16,080 nucleotides of DNA from Zelonia costaricensis (lineage: Eukaryota > Euglenozoa > Kinetoplastea > Trypanosomatida > Trypanosomatidae), in NCBI GenBank assembly GCA_030849075.1, contig JASAOO010002985.1:1-16080 (forward strand). Reading direction: 5' to 3'. Shown one piece after another: positions 1-9,086 of this stretch (positions within the stretch are counted from its first letter, which is position 1; every line of letters begins with the position of its first letter). Below the pieces are notes generated by a model. It searched no databases. It saw only the letters and a program-made list of their open reading frames with translations, and had not been told where the DNA came from. The translations under genes and the position numbers were made by a program.

Positions 1-1251
1 TTAGTTTGTTTTGCTAAGTTTCTTTTTGCTGTTGTTGGTTTTGGTGGTAGTGGTGGTGGCGGTGTTCCTTTTTTCTCTTGTGCCAGCGCCCACGCTACCG
101 TCGGGGGGGGGGGGGAGGCGACTTCGAAAAACGGAAAGACGAGACGGTGTGCCCTTCTCTTCCACACGTTGCGCTATTTTTGTTTTGATGGAGTGGGGGT
201 GCGCTGCAGCACCTTTGGAAGCGGGCAATACACAGTGACTGGGTGTCAATGAGGAGGCTAGGGGCTGGGGGTGGGGGAGGTTGATGCGGGTGGGGTGTGG
301 AAAGGGGAAGAGGCAAAGTGGCAGAGGGACGCTATGTGCTGAGGGCGTGGGGTGCGTGTGATGGAAGCACTAGGCAGAAAACAGCGACCCGCGGAAGAGG
401 AAAGATAGTAGGTAGTTTGCAGAGAGTATACGGCTTGCGAAGGGTCGTCACTGTGGCACGCGGACGTTGACGCTGGCGCTAGCTGTTCGTCCATGCAGAC
501 GTGTGCACGTAAGAGTGTGCGAGTAGGTGGTGCGTTTGGCCACAAGAAAGAAAAGAGGTAGGCGTGTTGCGCGCGTGGCAGATGATTCGGAATCCAGGAA
601 ACAAAGAGGATAGCGGGAGATGAGCACGTAGGGAGCGCAGGGGGATAAGTAACATGATCTGCAGTCGTGGAAGCAACACCCAAAAGCGGAAGCTGATCCA
701 CGGAAATCGCATTCTACTCGAGCCCGCAAAGTGCGTTGTTGCAGCGCCGAGTGTGCTGTGAGACGTTGTTTTCTCTTTGTCGCTACGTCACTCCTTCACG
801 TCCCCCCTCCCTTTCCGCATTTCCTGTGCATTGCGCAACACGAGGTGGACTTCTACGGAGGGGATCGGTGGCGGTGGAGGGGAGCAGGGAAAGGCGACGG
901 CAGGCAGAAGAAAAGAGCATAGAGGCGTCGCACACCTGCCAACGCGGATTCCCGCTCCCTCCCTCGTCCCCACTCATCTGCGCTTCCCTGTCGTTGTTCG
1001 GCGTAGGACGTGCTTGAACAGAGCTTCGCCTTGTTTTCTTATCTTTTCCGCCGCCCTTTTTCCCCGGCTGCCTGTGGGGCCGGCGTGGACGGCGTGACAC
1101 GACAAGTGCGGCGCTGGCAGAGAACGAAGAGGGAGAGGAGACACACAGGAGACGGCTGACCGAGCTTGCGGCGGATGAGAGTGTGCGCGGTGGTGGCTTG
1201 CGGTAGCAGAACTCCGTCCCGACTCTTCGTCGGAGCAGCGGGCTGAGGTGC
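1..1251 (-). other. Gene-free region, 3' UTR/intergenic of membrane protein gene
   Basis: No convincing gene is seen. The open frames here are short and low-complexity. It probably holds the 3' UTR of the membrane protein mRNA and the start of the next spacer. A G13 run lies at 103-115. At 1-90 the + strand is T/G-rich, so the transcript is A/C-rich, unlike the usual pyrimidine-rich spacer. Confidence 0.6.
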
Positions 1252-3255
1252 TCAGTCGCTGTCCGAGTGGAAGCGCTCCTGCGGCACAGCCACGTTGCGC
1301 ACCACCGCCGTCGGCGTCGTGGGTGGCGCCGGCCCGCGACCCGCCTCAGCCTCCAGCATGTTGATCGTGTCGTAGCCAGACGCGCCCGGCCCAACCGACA
1401 TCGCCGCGTTGGCGCCTCCCACACCTTCTCCCCCCACGCCGCCCGCGGCCTTGGTGGCGGCGCCACCGCCCACTGCGGACGAACTTGAGCCGGCGGCGCT
1501 GGGGCCCGTGGTGGGGTCGACGAGGGTTGTCAGAGCTGCAGCTTCGCGCTGTCGGTCCATCTCCTGCGTCAACGCCCGCTCCTTCAGCGCCCGCTCGTGG
1601 CGGATGCGGGCGGACTTGCGCGAGCGGCGCACGATGAGCACTGCGCCGGTGCTGAGCACGCCGCCGTAGAAGACGAACCCAAACGCAACAAGCACGGCGT
1701 CCGTGGCAGCTGCGACCGTATCGTGGCCGGCGCCGGAGGCCACCGGGAAGACGTCCAGGCGCAGAGGCACGTTGTTTGCTACGGCCAGGCCCGCTGCCGT
1801 GCGCTCCACGTCCGTGTACACAGAGACGTTCAGGTAGTCGTCGACGCGGGCGGCGAGGGTGCTTGGGGCGTTGTACGTGAACCACAGGGACCGGCAGCGG
1901 CACACGGCATCGTACGCGGTGTACGTGAAGTTCGACACGGACGACTTCCGCTGCGACGTGGTGACGACGAAGTAGCCGGGGTCGCCAGAGACGCCGTTGG
2001 CGAGGTCGATGTAGCACGGCGTCGTGTTGCCGGCCGTCACGACGGACTCGCGACACCCGCGCAGCGTCACGGACCGCCCATTGGGCACCGCCCCAGTCGT
2101 GAAGGCGTACGGGCTGCCAGCCACGTCGGCCACATCGCCGCTGCCGCCACGGCCGGGCAGCGCGGTGCCATCCCTCGACGCGGTGACGCGCAGCCGGGCC
2201 GTGTGGATGGCGTTGTTGACCTTCAGCTCCCACGAGACGACGCCCACGTACGGGCGTAGCGGGGACGGGCCAATCGTCCAGCTGAAAGCGTCTGTGATGT
2301 CCATCCAGGTTGCATTGGACGCGCTCGCGGCGCTGGCGTCGCCGCCGGTGTCTCCAATGCGCTCCATGTACAGCCGGAAGTGGCTGGCGTTAAAGGCGAC
2401 GGGCCCCTGCGTGTCGGCTGCCGTGATCGAGCAGGTGATGGGGCGCGTCTCGGCGGCGCAGCGCAACCCCGTCGCGGCCGCGAGCGCCTGTTGGGTGGGG
2501 TAAAGCAGCGGGAGCTGCACCGTCTGCGTCGCCGCGCTGTCCGCGTCCGGGTCGGCGCCGCGGAGGCGCACCTTTAGGGTGAAGGTGGAGACGATGACAG
2601 GGGTGGTCGGAGGCGCGGTGAAGCGAAAGACGAGTTCTCGGGTGCCCGAGATGAAGGCAAAGCTGCCGAGGTAGTTGGTCTCGCTGAAGACGACATCGCT
2701 GCTGTGCACCACCGACGGCGCGCTCGCCTCGTCGTAGACGGCCACGCGGCAGGTGGTGGCGGCGCGGAGGTAGAGGCCGGTGCTTTGCGCAGTGCACGTG
2801 ATGGGGCCGAGCCGCGACGCGGGCCAGGAGAGGACCGACACCGTGATGCCGCTGCCCTTCACCTCGGCGACGACAAAGCCCGTGCCGGTGGCCGTCGCCT
2901 CGCGCACGTACACGCGAATGAGGACATCCGCGCCGGTGGAGACCGTCACCGTGAAGACGGCGGTGGTGACATCTTTCCCGCGAGTCACGGCGCTTTTCGT
3001 GACCACCGCCGCGGCACTTGACACGTGCGTAGTGACGAGGAAGTCGGTCGGCTCGAAGTTCATTGTTGGCTCCTGGTATCCGTCACGGACCTGCACGATG
3101 CAGGTGATGGGGCTGTACGGCTCCGTCTCGGTGGGAGTGCAGTGCACCTGCGACTCACGCGTTGGCGCTGCGGCGGCAGCACTGGACGCGCACACGAGGA
3201 GGACGGCCACCGCGGAGAACAGCGCTGCGGCGCGCCACTGCGGAAGTCGGCGCAT
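1252..3255 (-). CDS. Type I membrane protein with four Cys-containing ectodomain repeats
   Basis: The 667-residue product has a classic signal peptide (about residues 8-30, hydrophobic then Ala-rich), a long ectodomain, one transmembrane helix (about 519-542) and a cytoplasmic tail of about 125 residues that opens with a basic, charged helix (RRSRKSARIRHERALKER). The ectodomain appears to hold four diverged repeats. Each opens with a Cys pair (C39/C52, C154/C169, C266/C275, C401/C414); three carry a PITC motif. Each then shows alternating beta-strand-like stretches. N-glycosylation sequons lie at N289, N314, N410, N442 and N476, which fits a lumenal or surface location. The tail is Gly/Ala/Ser-rich and carries YDTI (Y628), a possible tyrosine sorting signal. 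The start is the first ATG after a strong polypyrimidine tract and AG. It is the last gene transcribed in the window. I do not recognise the family. A surface, flagellar-pocket or endomembrane receptor-like role is inference only. Confidence 0.9.
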   Translation of the reverse strand: MRRLPQWRAAALFSAVAVLLVCASSAAAAAPTRESQVHCTPTETEPYSPITCIVQVRDGYQEPTMNFEPTDFLVTTHVSSAAAVVTKSAVTRGKDVTTAVFTVTVSTGADVLIRVYVREATATGTGFVVAEVKGSGITVSVLSWPASRLGPITCTAQSTGLYLRAATTCRVAVYDEASAPSVVHSSDVVFSETNYLGSFAFISGTRELVFRFTAPPTTPVIVSTFTLKVRLRGADPDADSAATQTVQLPLLYPTQQALAAATGLRCAAETRPITCSITAADTQGPVAFNASHFRLYMERIGDTGGDASAASASNATWMDITDAFSWTIGPSPLRPYVGVVSWELKVNNAIHTARLRVTASRDGTALPGRGGSGDVADVAGSPYAFTTGAVPNGRSVTLRGCRESVVTAGNTTPCYIDLANGVSGDPGYFVVTTSQRKSSVSNFTYTAYDAVCRCRSLWFTYNAPSTLAARVDDYLNVSVYTDVERTAAGLAVANNVPLRLDVFPVASGAGHDTVAAATDAVLVAFGFVFYGGVLSTGAVLIVRRSRKSARIRHERALKERALTQEMDRQREAAALTTLVDPTTGPSAAGSSSSAVGGGAATKAAGGVGGEGVGGANAAMSVGPGASGYDTINMLEAEAGRGPAPPTTPTAVVRNVAVPQERFHSDSD

Positions 3256-3305
3256 GCCTCTTCGTGTGTTTTACGTGCGTGTACAGCCGCGGTGTGCGGG
3301 GAAGC

Positions 3306-3394
3306 CTGCGATGCCGCAGGTAGTGGAGGACCGACTCGGGGTGTGAGGGGGGGGGAGGGGGGAGGGGGTCGTACAGAGAGGGGAGGAGAGTACT
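3306..3394 (-). promoter_or_regulatory. Predicted trans-splice acceptor region, membrane protein gene
   Basis: Read on the minus strand, a C/T-rich tract (about 3341-3394) is followed by AG at 3336-3335 and another at 3307-3306. Use of the latter would leave a 5' UTR of about 50 nt, with the ATG at 3255 as its first ATG. Polypyrimidine tract plus AG is the standard spliced-leader acceptor signal in trypanosomatids. Which AG is used is inference. Confidence 0.55.
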
Positions 3395-4735
3395 CAACTG
3401 TGCAGGGATACGAATCTGCGCGCTAGGGGTCGAGAAGAGGTGAAAAAAAGTGAAGCGGTGTGACGCGATGTCGTGACACAGACACAGACACACACGCGCG
3501 CAACGGAACGTCGAGAGGCAGGACAAATAAACAACACAACACAGAGCAGCGGAGAGCGGGGGAAAAAAGGGGCAACGAGCGGCGCGGCCACAACACGCGC
3601 GGGTCTGCACGTGCAACAGAGGCGTCCGGTGTGCAATGGGAGGTGGGGCTTGCGTGGCGCCACCGAGGCTGTCGTGTTCCTTCAACGGTACAGGACGAGC
3701 TCTTCGCTTCTCAGGAAGATGTTTGTGTGTGTTTCCTTATTCTCTGGGGGAGGGAGGGAGGGGAGGGGGGGTTATACGGTGTCGTGATGCGACACCTCTA
3801 TTCGGTGCGACGCAGACAGAGAAGTGGATGACAAGAGAGAGGACGGAAGCTGCCCTAACCAGTGCGTCCCCAAATGGAATAGACGTGCTCTTGTATGAGG
3901 GAAGGAAAGACGGCAATCCAGTCCGTTCGCTAAAGGCACAGCCGATACAGCCTGTGTGAAATGAAGCGAAGGGGGGGTGGGGGAGCGAGAGAGGAGCGGG
4001 AAATCCTTGGCGAAATCCTCTGAAACCTCGGCGTAGCTCCGGTGAGAAGATGCAGCTTTCGATCCACACAGGGGGAGGTGGCGAGTGAGGAAAAGTGGAG
4101 GCAGGAGGTCCTTGATGTATTCGGTTGCCATGGCGCACGGCGCCAGCGTGTGCGTTTGCGCAGAGCGCGTCTGCACCGCCCTCGCAGCAGGTTACCGATC
4201 GCGTGGCTTCGACGTCCGTCTTTGCGTGGCGGGGGGGGGGGGTCGAGGCCGGCCGCGCTGTGCCACCATACGCCTTATCGGCGGGTGCCACAGGCCGAGC
4301 GTACGCACGTGTGCACTTGAGGGAAGCTGGGTCACGCAGAAGAGGTGGCGCAGTGTGCTTTACCGAGGGCAGCGCCGTCGCGCATGAGCACGTATTTGTG
4401 TGTGTGCGTCGGGGAGGGCAAGGGACAGGAGGACGCACCGGGGCGTCTGCCTCTGCGTGATGGCGCGAACGCACACCGGGAACAAGACGCTTGCCCCCGG
4501 CTACATCGCGAGAATACAGAGCGGCTGGCGTGGGGCGGAGGCGAGAGGTGAGGGTGATGACACAAGTGGGGCGGTGGGGGACGCCGAGATGGTCGGAGGG
4601 TCGAAGGTAGACACGAGGGCGTGGAAGTCCACTGTGCGCGCATCTGCTTTTCCGTTTAGCCCCTTCCACCGCCTGCGCCCCGACGCGAGCGCCCCCCCCC
4701 TCCCTCCCTCCCGTTTTGGGCGCCGTCAGACGTCC

Positions 4736-4764
4736 ACACACGCACACGCACACGCACACGCACG
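4736..4764. repeat. CACACG hexamer repeat
   Basis: Just over four units of CACACG in tandem, in the spacer between the coiled-coil and membrane protein genes. Confidence 0.85.
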
Positions 4765-5111
4765 TCCACATGAGACAACAACAAAGACAGGTGGAGCCAC
4801 GAGCGCAACGCAGATACACACACACGGACACAGAAAAAGCTGTAAAGAGAAGAAGGAAAAGCGGAAAGCACGGGAAACCAAACAGCACGTGTTAAGCGGC
4901 GTCAGACAGCGACGCCAGATCAAGCCAGTGGTGGGGCTTGACAATGAGGTGGAATAGGGCTTGACACAAGTGGGTGCGAGCGGGGAGGAGGAGAGCGAGA
5001 AGGCTGGCGCTGCTTGTGACGGTCCTCCCGTACTCACGTGACCAGATGCCCCCCTCGTGTTTCTCGACAGTGGAGGCTGTGCCGTCATCCCCCCTCCCCC
5101 CGCCGCCCTCG

Positions 5112-6098
5112 CTACTTCTTTGGCACGTCGCGCAGTGCCTTGAGTCGGGCCATCAGCGCCTCCTGCTCTTTGTCCTCCAGCTCCGCGTACTTCGCGTCGA
5201 GCTGCACCTGCTCCATGGCGGCCGCCATCGTCCGACGCACCTCTCCGTCCTCAGAGGCGTCCACGCCACCTTCGGGCTCGTCGCCGCCGCCACTCGCCTG
5301 GTTGTCCTTGCGGTGCCGCGCGAGGTACTGCACCTGTGCCCCCGGGCCGCCGAGGAAGTCGTACGGCAGCTTCGAATTCGTGGCAAAGCCCACAGAGGAG
5401 ATGTCGGAGCTGTCGTACAGGATCTGCGGCCCGGTCGCGGTCGTCACGACGGTGCCGCCCGGGGCCCGCCGCGTGTTGTGCGTGTTACTGCCTTGCACGG
5501 TGGGTGGCTTGCCGGCCGTCGGCACGCTTGCCAGAACGGCGTCCGAGCTGGATGCGGATGGCTTCGGGGCGTCATTCGCGCCGTACATGGAGCGCTGCGC
5601 CCGCTCGACGCGGTCGCGATGCTCCTTGTCACGCTGCTCCCGCCGCATCGCCTCCATCGCCTCGTTCGCCGACTCCCGCTGCGCCTTGGCGAGGTCGAGC
5701 TGCTCGCGGAGAGCCAAGAGCATCTCCCGCTGCGACTCGCACTTCTCCCGCAGTGGCAGCAACTGCTTGCGCTCCTCCAGCAGCCGCGCGCAGTCGGCGT
5801 TGCGGATCACCAGTTGCCGCTCGAGCACCTGCACGCGCTGCAGAAGGAACTCCTTCGACTGAGCCGCTAAGCTGCCGTCGCCTCCCGCTGTCGTGGCAGC
5901 TGGCGCGGCGCTGGCCGAGGCGCTCGGCGGCGGCAGGGGTGCTGAGGCGGGGTCTGGCAGCGCCGAGCCCTGCGGGGTGCGCTGCGACTCCAGTGTGAGG
6001 GCGTCGCCGGTCGAGGCCGTCCTGCGGTCGCGCCGCACGGCCGGGTTTGGCGGCCCTGACGATACCGACGAATCGGTGGTGGAGTCGCCTGCAGGCAT
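5112..6098 (-). CDS. Coiled-coil protein, unknown function
   Basis: The 328-residue product has a Ser/Pro/Ala-rich disordered N terminus (1-75). A strong heptad-like coiled coil follows at about 82-168, rich in Leu, Glu, Gln and Arg. A linker (170-290) contains a fairly hydrophobic conserved-looking patch (ILYDSSDISSVGF, then KLPYDFLGG, about 226-251). A charged C-terminal helix (about 290-323) ends in DVPKK. There is no signal peptide, membrane segment or catalytic motif. The start is the first ATG downstream of plausible splice acceptors. The frame stays open further upstream only through a (GT)n repeat with no ATG, giving an artificial Cys-Val run, so a longer start is rejected. Coiled-coil proteins like this in trypanosomatids are often cytoskeletal, flagellar or basal-body components, but nothing here proves that. 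I do not recognise the family. Confidence 0.85.
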   Translation of the reverse strand: MPAGDSTTDSSVSSGPPNPAVRRDRRTASTGDALTLESQRTPQGSALPDPASAPLPPPSASASAAPAATTAGGDGSLAAQSKEFLLQRVQVLERQLVIRNADCARLLEERKQLLPLREKCESQREMLLALREQLDLAKAQRESANEAMEAMRREQRDKEHRDRVERAQRSMYGANDAPKPSASSSDAVLASVPTAGKPPTVQGSNTHNTRRAPGGTVVTTATGPQILYDSSDISSVGFATNSKLPYDFLGGPGAQVQYLARHRKDNQASGGGDEPEGGVDASEDGEVRRTMAAAMEQVQLDAKYAELEDKEQEALMARLKALRDVPKK

Positions 6099-6124
6099 GG
6101 TGCACAGAGTCAACCACACACAGA

Positions 6125-6141
6125 CACACACACACACACAC
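6125..6141. repeat. (CA)n microsatellite in a predicted 5' UTR
   Basis: About eight CA units, (GT)n in the transcript, lying roughly 27 nt upstream of the coiled-coil gene ATG and downstream of every candidate splice acceptor. Confidence 0.9.
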
Positions 6142-6152
6142 GCACAAGTGCG

Positions 6153-6290
6153 CTAGAATAGGGTAGGGCGGAGAAGTCGAATGCGGGTGAACGGAGATGA
6201 GCCGCGTGCCTGAGCGCTTCAGCACGGACTCGTCAATGATTGCTAAACCTCGAGACGTGTATGGGGAAATGAAGGGAGAAGGGAGGCGAG
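6153..6290 (-). promoter_or_regulatory. Predicted trans-splice acceptor region, coiled-coil protein gene
   Basis: On the minus strand a C/T tract at about 6263-6290 is followed by AG at 6250-6249 and 6244-6243. A second pyrimidine-rich stretch then ends in TTCTAG (AG at 6154-6153). No AG occurs between 6153 and the ATG at 6098, so every candidate mRNA keeps the (GT)n repeat in its 5' UTR. The 5' UTR would be about 54 nt (last AG) or about 144 nt (AG at 6243). Confidence 0.5.
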
Positions 6291-6902
6291 TCTGAAACCG
6301 CTGGTGTTTGGCAGGCTACCGGCTTGTGACGAGTGAGAGTCACGGCGAGCGTGCAGCTGCCGCAGCGCAGGTGTTTCCTGCACAAGAGGCGCCGCCAACA
6401 CACCGCAGGGCGTTGAGGGGGAGTGAGAGGGGGTTGGAGAAGAGGATTGGGGAAAATAAGTACGCGAGAGAGGGATTGAGTTGCGGAGGCAAGTGTGCCG
6501 AGATGCATTACTTCGCCTTGTGCACACACACAAGTTGCCGCTCTTCTACCGAAGCTTGTGCTCCGTGACGTTTCTGGCAGCCGGTACAGTGCTGAAAGGG
6601 GGGAGGGGGGAGGCGCAAGCTGCACGGTTCAAGACTCGAGACTCCCGGTTTGAGGCACGCACATACACGTCAAGTGAAGCTCGAGTGTCGAAGATAAAGT
6701 GTTCGTGTGTTTGTATGTGTGTGCATCACGTGCGAGTGTGTGGCGGGAGGAGCAAAGAGGTCGTCGCAAACCTAAGAAACACAGCGATGCGGGGGCACGA
6801 CCGCATTGCTGGGTGCGGGGTAGGCGAGGCAACACACGAGGCGAGCCTCGGGAGGCCACCGCTCGTCCATGCGGTGGGGAGAGAGGGCATCGTCCGGTCG
6901 CG

Positions 6903-9011
6903 CTACACAATGGGTGGCAGCGTGGGAGAGGCGGATGCGGACCCTTCCACGTCGCCCTGCCTGGCTGCTGGAGGGGTGGGGTGGGAGTCGGAGATGGGCG
7001 AGGAAAGGGTCGACCGCACGCCGCAGAGGTGGGCCGGCGGCGTGCCGCGCACCGCCACCGCACGGCGCACCCGCGACCCGACGACCTTCTCCTCGTCGCC
7101 ACTGTCCGCCCCGCCCACCGCCTTCTCCTCGACATCGTCCCAGTCGTGCTCGGACGCGGTGCTCGGCTGCGTCGGCGGCCGCGCCGCACTCGCCGCCCCT
7201 GCCACCGTCGTCGTCACCGTCGTCGCCCCGCCGCCGCGCGCCCTGGCTGCCGACGCCGCTGCCGCCACGGCCGCCACCTCACCGGGGCCGCGGCACAGGC
7301 GAGGGTCAAGCAGCACGTCGGGCCGCGTTGCCTGGAAGTGTGTCTTGAGCAGCTGCAGCTGCTCCTTCTGCGACGCAATCGTCTTGCTCTGCTGCTCTAG
7401 CAGGAGCTGCTCCACGTCCATCTGCCGCTGCTGCGTGATGAACTGCCGCCGGTGGCTCAGCACGAGTTCCTCCTGGTTGCGGATCTGGTGCGACTGCATT
7501 TCGATCTGCGCCCGCTGCGCCTCGATGATCTGCTGCATCGTCTTGATCTTCTCATCGAAGGTGTGCATGCGGTCCCTGTTGCTGCTCAGCAGGGCCATTT
7601 GAACGTCGTTCTGCTCCTTATGACGGCGCAGCAGGCTGCTGTATAGCTCCGCCTGTGTACGCAGGCCAAGCAGGCGGCTGTACAGGCTCTGCAGCTCCTC
7701 GGCCTCGGGGAAGAGCTCGCGGAAGGACTGCAGCTGGTGCGCTTTGCTGTACCGCTCCTGGAAGGCGCGCAGCGTCCATGAACGCTGAACGACACGCTTC
7801 AGCTCAAGTCCCACGAACCGGTCCGGCGCCAGCTCCGTCCCGCCCCCCTCCACGGCGGCGGTGGGAGCGGTGTCCTGTCCACCGCCATCGCGCCCCTGCG
7901 GCGAGCCCTGCGTCTCTGCCGCCACCACCGAGGCGTCGCCCTCATTGCGGGACTTCTTCGCGTGGGGCGGCTGCGTCGCCTCGCCCGCTGCCCCCGCTCC
8001 GCGACCGGAGAAGACGAAGCCCAGCGGCTGGTGGCAGTCGGGGCACTGCACGCGGCTCACACACTCGAAGTCTTGAAACCACGGCGCGCGTGAGGAGAGG
8101 GTGGAGCGGTTCACCTCAATGAAGGCCTCGCGCAGACAGAAGTTGCCGGGCGACGCCCAGCGGGTGTCGGCCGCCGGCGCCGTTGCGGCCTTCATCACGT
8201 CCTGCGGAATGTTCGAAAAAGTCGCATCCCGCACCACCGTTGGCGTTGGGGACTCCTCGGCTGCAACGGCGCCGACGCTGCCCACGCCTCTCGCCGCCTC
8301 TCGAGACCGCGACAGGGGCGTGCCCACCTGCGTGGCGACGGCGCTGCGATCACGCGTGCACTCCTGCACGCCGCCGTCGAGCACCTCGGCCTTGACGCAC
8401 ACCAGGTCGATGCGGCTCTCTGCCGTGTCGCCGTAGCGCCGTATGACCGGCGCGCCGGTGGCGAAGGCGCTCTCTGCCCGCTCCGCGCCGCTGCCGCTGT
8501 AGCCGTCGGTGGGGGCGCGCGGCACGGGCGTCGGTGTGGTCACACCTGGGGCAGGCAGCGCATCCGTCGCTGGGGTGGAGACGGCATCGGTGTTGGGTGC
8601 GGGCGCGCCTTGGCTTACGCCGTGTTCGTGCAGGTGCGCATTCATGCTGCGGCGCTGCTGCATCCAGTGCTTGCGGGACTGCACAATCGACTCGAGCGCC
8701 ACCACCTGCGCAGCGGGCGGCAGCGCCGACTTCATGAGCGTCTCGGACACCACGGCGGAGGTTTGCACCACCTCGGCCGCACTGTAGCACGGCACCTGTG
8801 CATCATCCAGATCGAGCAGGCCGTCGAGATTGTAGTGGAAGGCGTTCTCGCTCGGCCCCTGCCGCACCTTGCGCAGCAGCAGCTGCTCGCTGTCGCACAC
8901 GGGGTACTCGCAGCGGGCACACGCAAAGCAGGTGATGTGCGGCGACTCCGCCGCCACGGCCGCCGCCGACGGTGCATGCGGGGAAGCGGGGGAGGAGGAG
9001 GAAGCGTCCAT
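6903..9011 (-). CDS. Mis18/Yippee-like zinc protein with C-terminal coiled coil
   Basis: The 702-residue product has two widely separated Cys pairs that resemble the halves of a Mis18/Yippee beta-tent zinc domain. The first is C31-x2-C34 followed by EYPVCDSEQL, like the CxxC...V.DS opening of Mis18. The second is C323-x2-C326 followed by HQPLGFVF, like the CxxC..LG closing motif, and it is preceded by a strand-like segment FCLREAFIEVNRSTL (291-305). About 290 residues, largely low-complexity, separate the pairs. A Gln-rich coiled coil spans about 430-560, then comes an acidic, Ser/Pro-rich tail. Zinc domain followed by coiled coil is the Mis18 order; Yippee proteins are about 120 residues and lack the coil. 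In animals and fission yeast Mis18 helps load CENP-A. Trypanosomatids lack CENP-A, so the role here must differ. The ATG is the first after a clear splice acceptor. Family call by motif reading only; the CULT/cereblon-type relative of this fold is an alternative. Confidence 0.88.
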   Translation of the reverse strand: MDASSSSPASPHAPSAAAVAAESPHITCFACARCEYPVCDSEQLLLRKVRQGPSENAFHYNLDGLLDLDDAQVPCYSAAEVVQTSAVVSETLMKSALPPAAQVVALESIVQSRKHWMQQRRSMNAHLHEHGVSQGAPAPNTDAVSTPATDALPAPGVTTPTPVPRAPTDGYSGSGAERAESAFATGAPVIRRYGDTAESRIDLVCVKAEVLDGGVQECTRDRSAVATQVGTPLSRSREAARGVGSVGAVAAEESPTPTVVRDATFSNIPQDVMKAATAPAADTRWASPGNFCLREAFIEVNRSTLSSRAPWFQDFECVSRVQCPDCHQPLGFVFSGRGAGAAGEATQPPHAKKSRNEGDASVVAAETQGSPQGRDGGGQDTAPTAAVEGGGTELAPDRFVGLELKRVVQRSWTLRAFQERYSKAHQLQSFRELFPEAEELQSLYSRLLGLRTQAELYSSLLRRHKEQNDVQMALLSSNRDRMHTFDEKIKTMQQIIEAQRAQIEMQSHQIRNQEELVLSHRRQFITQQRQMDVEQLLLEQQSKTIASQKEQLQLLKTHFQATRPDVLLDPRLCRGPGEVAAVAAAASAARARGGGATTVTTTVAGAASAARPPTQPSTASEHDWDDVEEKAVGGADSGDEEKVVGSRVRRAVAVRGTPPAHLCGVRSTLSSPISDSHPTPPAARQGDVEGSASASPTLPPIV

Positions 9012-9032
9012 ATTCTCGTCTTGCAGTCACGC

Positions 9033-9053
9033 NGGGGGGGGGGGGGGGGGGGG
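9033..9053. other. Assembly N followed by a G20 homopolymer
   Basis: A single N at 9033 directly precedes twenty G bases (9034-9053). This is probably a sequencing or gap-closing failure at a homopolymer. It sits in the predicted 5' UTR of the Mis18-like gene, 22 nt upstream of the ATG, so the coding frame is unaffected but true length is uncertain. Confidence 0.85.
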
Positions 9054-9086
9054 CCGGGAACAGCAGAGTGCAACGAAGCGCAGGCG

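Larger units (their letters stand above)
3256..5111 (-). other. Gene-free region, coiled-coil gene 3' UTR plus spacer
   Basis: This 1.86 kb spacer separates the coiled-coil gene from the membrane protein gene. It has (CA)-rich stretches near 3478-3500, a G12 run at 4231-4242, a CACACG hexamer array at 4736-4764 and a strong polypyrimidine tract at its low-coordinate end. A frame on the minus strand at 3772-4131 (MATEYIKDLL...) is the only slightly gene-like stretch and is treated as unproven. Confidence 0.55.
6099..6902 (-). other. Gene-free region, Mis18-like gene 3' UTR plus spacer
   Basis: About 800 nt holding the 3' UTR of the Mis18-like mRNA, the splice acceptors of the coiled-coil gene and a (CA)n repeat at 6125-6141. 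No gene-like frame is seen. Confidence 0.6.

Noticed and set aside
258..701. 147-codon minus-strand frame
   Set aside because: Ser/Pro/Thr-rich low-complexity translation in the presumed 3' UTR, with no splice signal pattern or recognisable motif.
3737..4888. 383-codon minus-strand open frame in the spacer
   Set aside because: It opens at GTG, not ATG, passes through the CACACG array as Cys-Val runs, and has no recognisable domain; GC-rich spacers often stay open by chance.
6099..6137. Longer start for the coiled-coil protein
   Set aside because: The upstream codons are a GTG/TGT repeat with no ATG.
6481..7602. Long plus-strand open frame over the Mis18-like gene
   Set aside because: It is antisense to a better-supported gene, is Ser/Cys/Arg-rich as expected for the shadow of a coiled-coil coding sequence, and has no motif.
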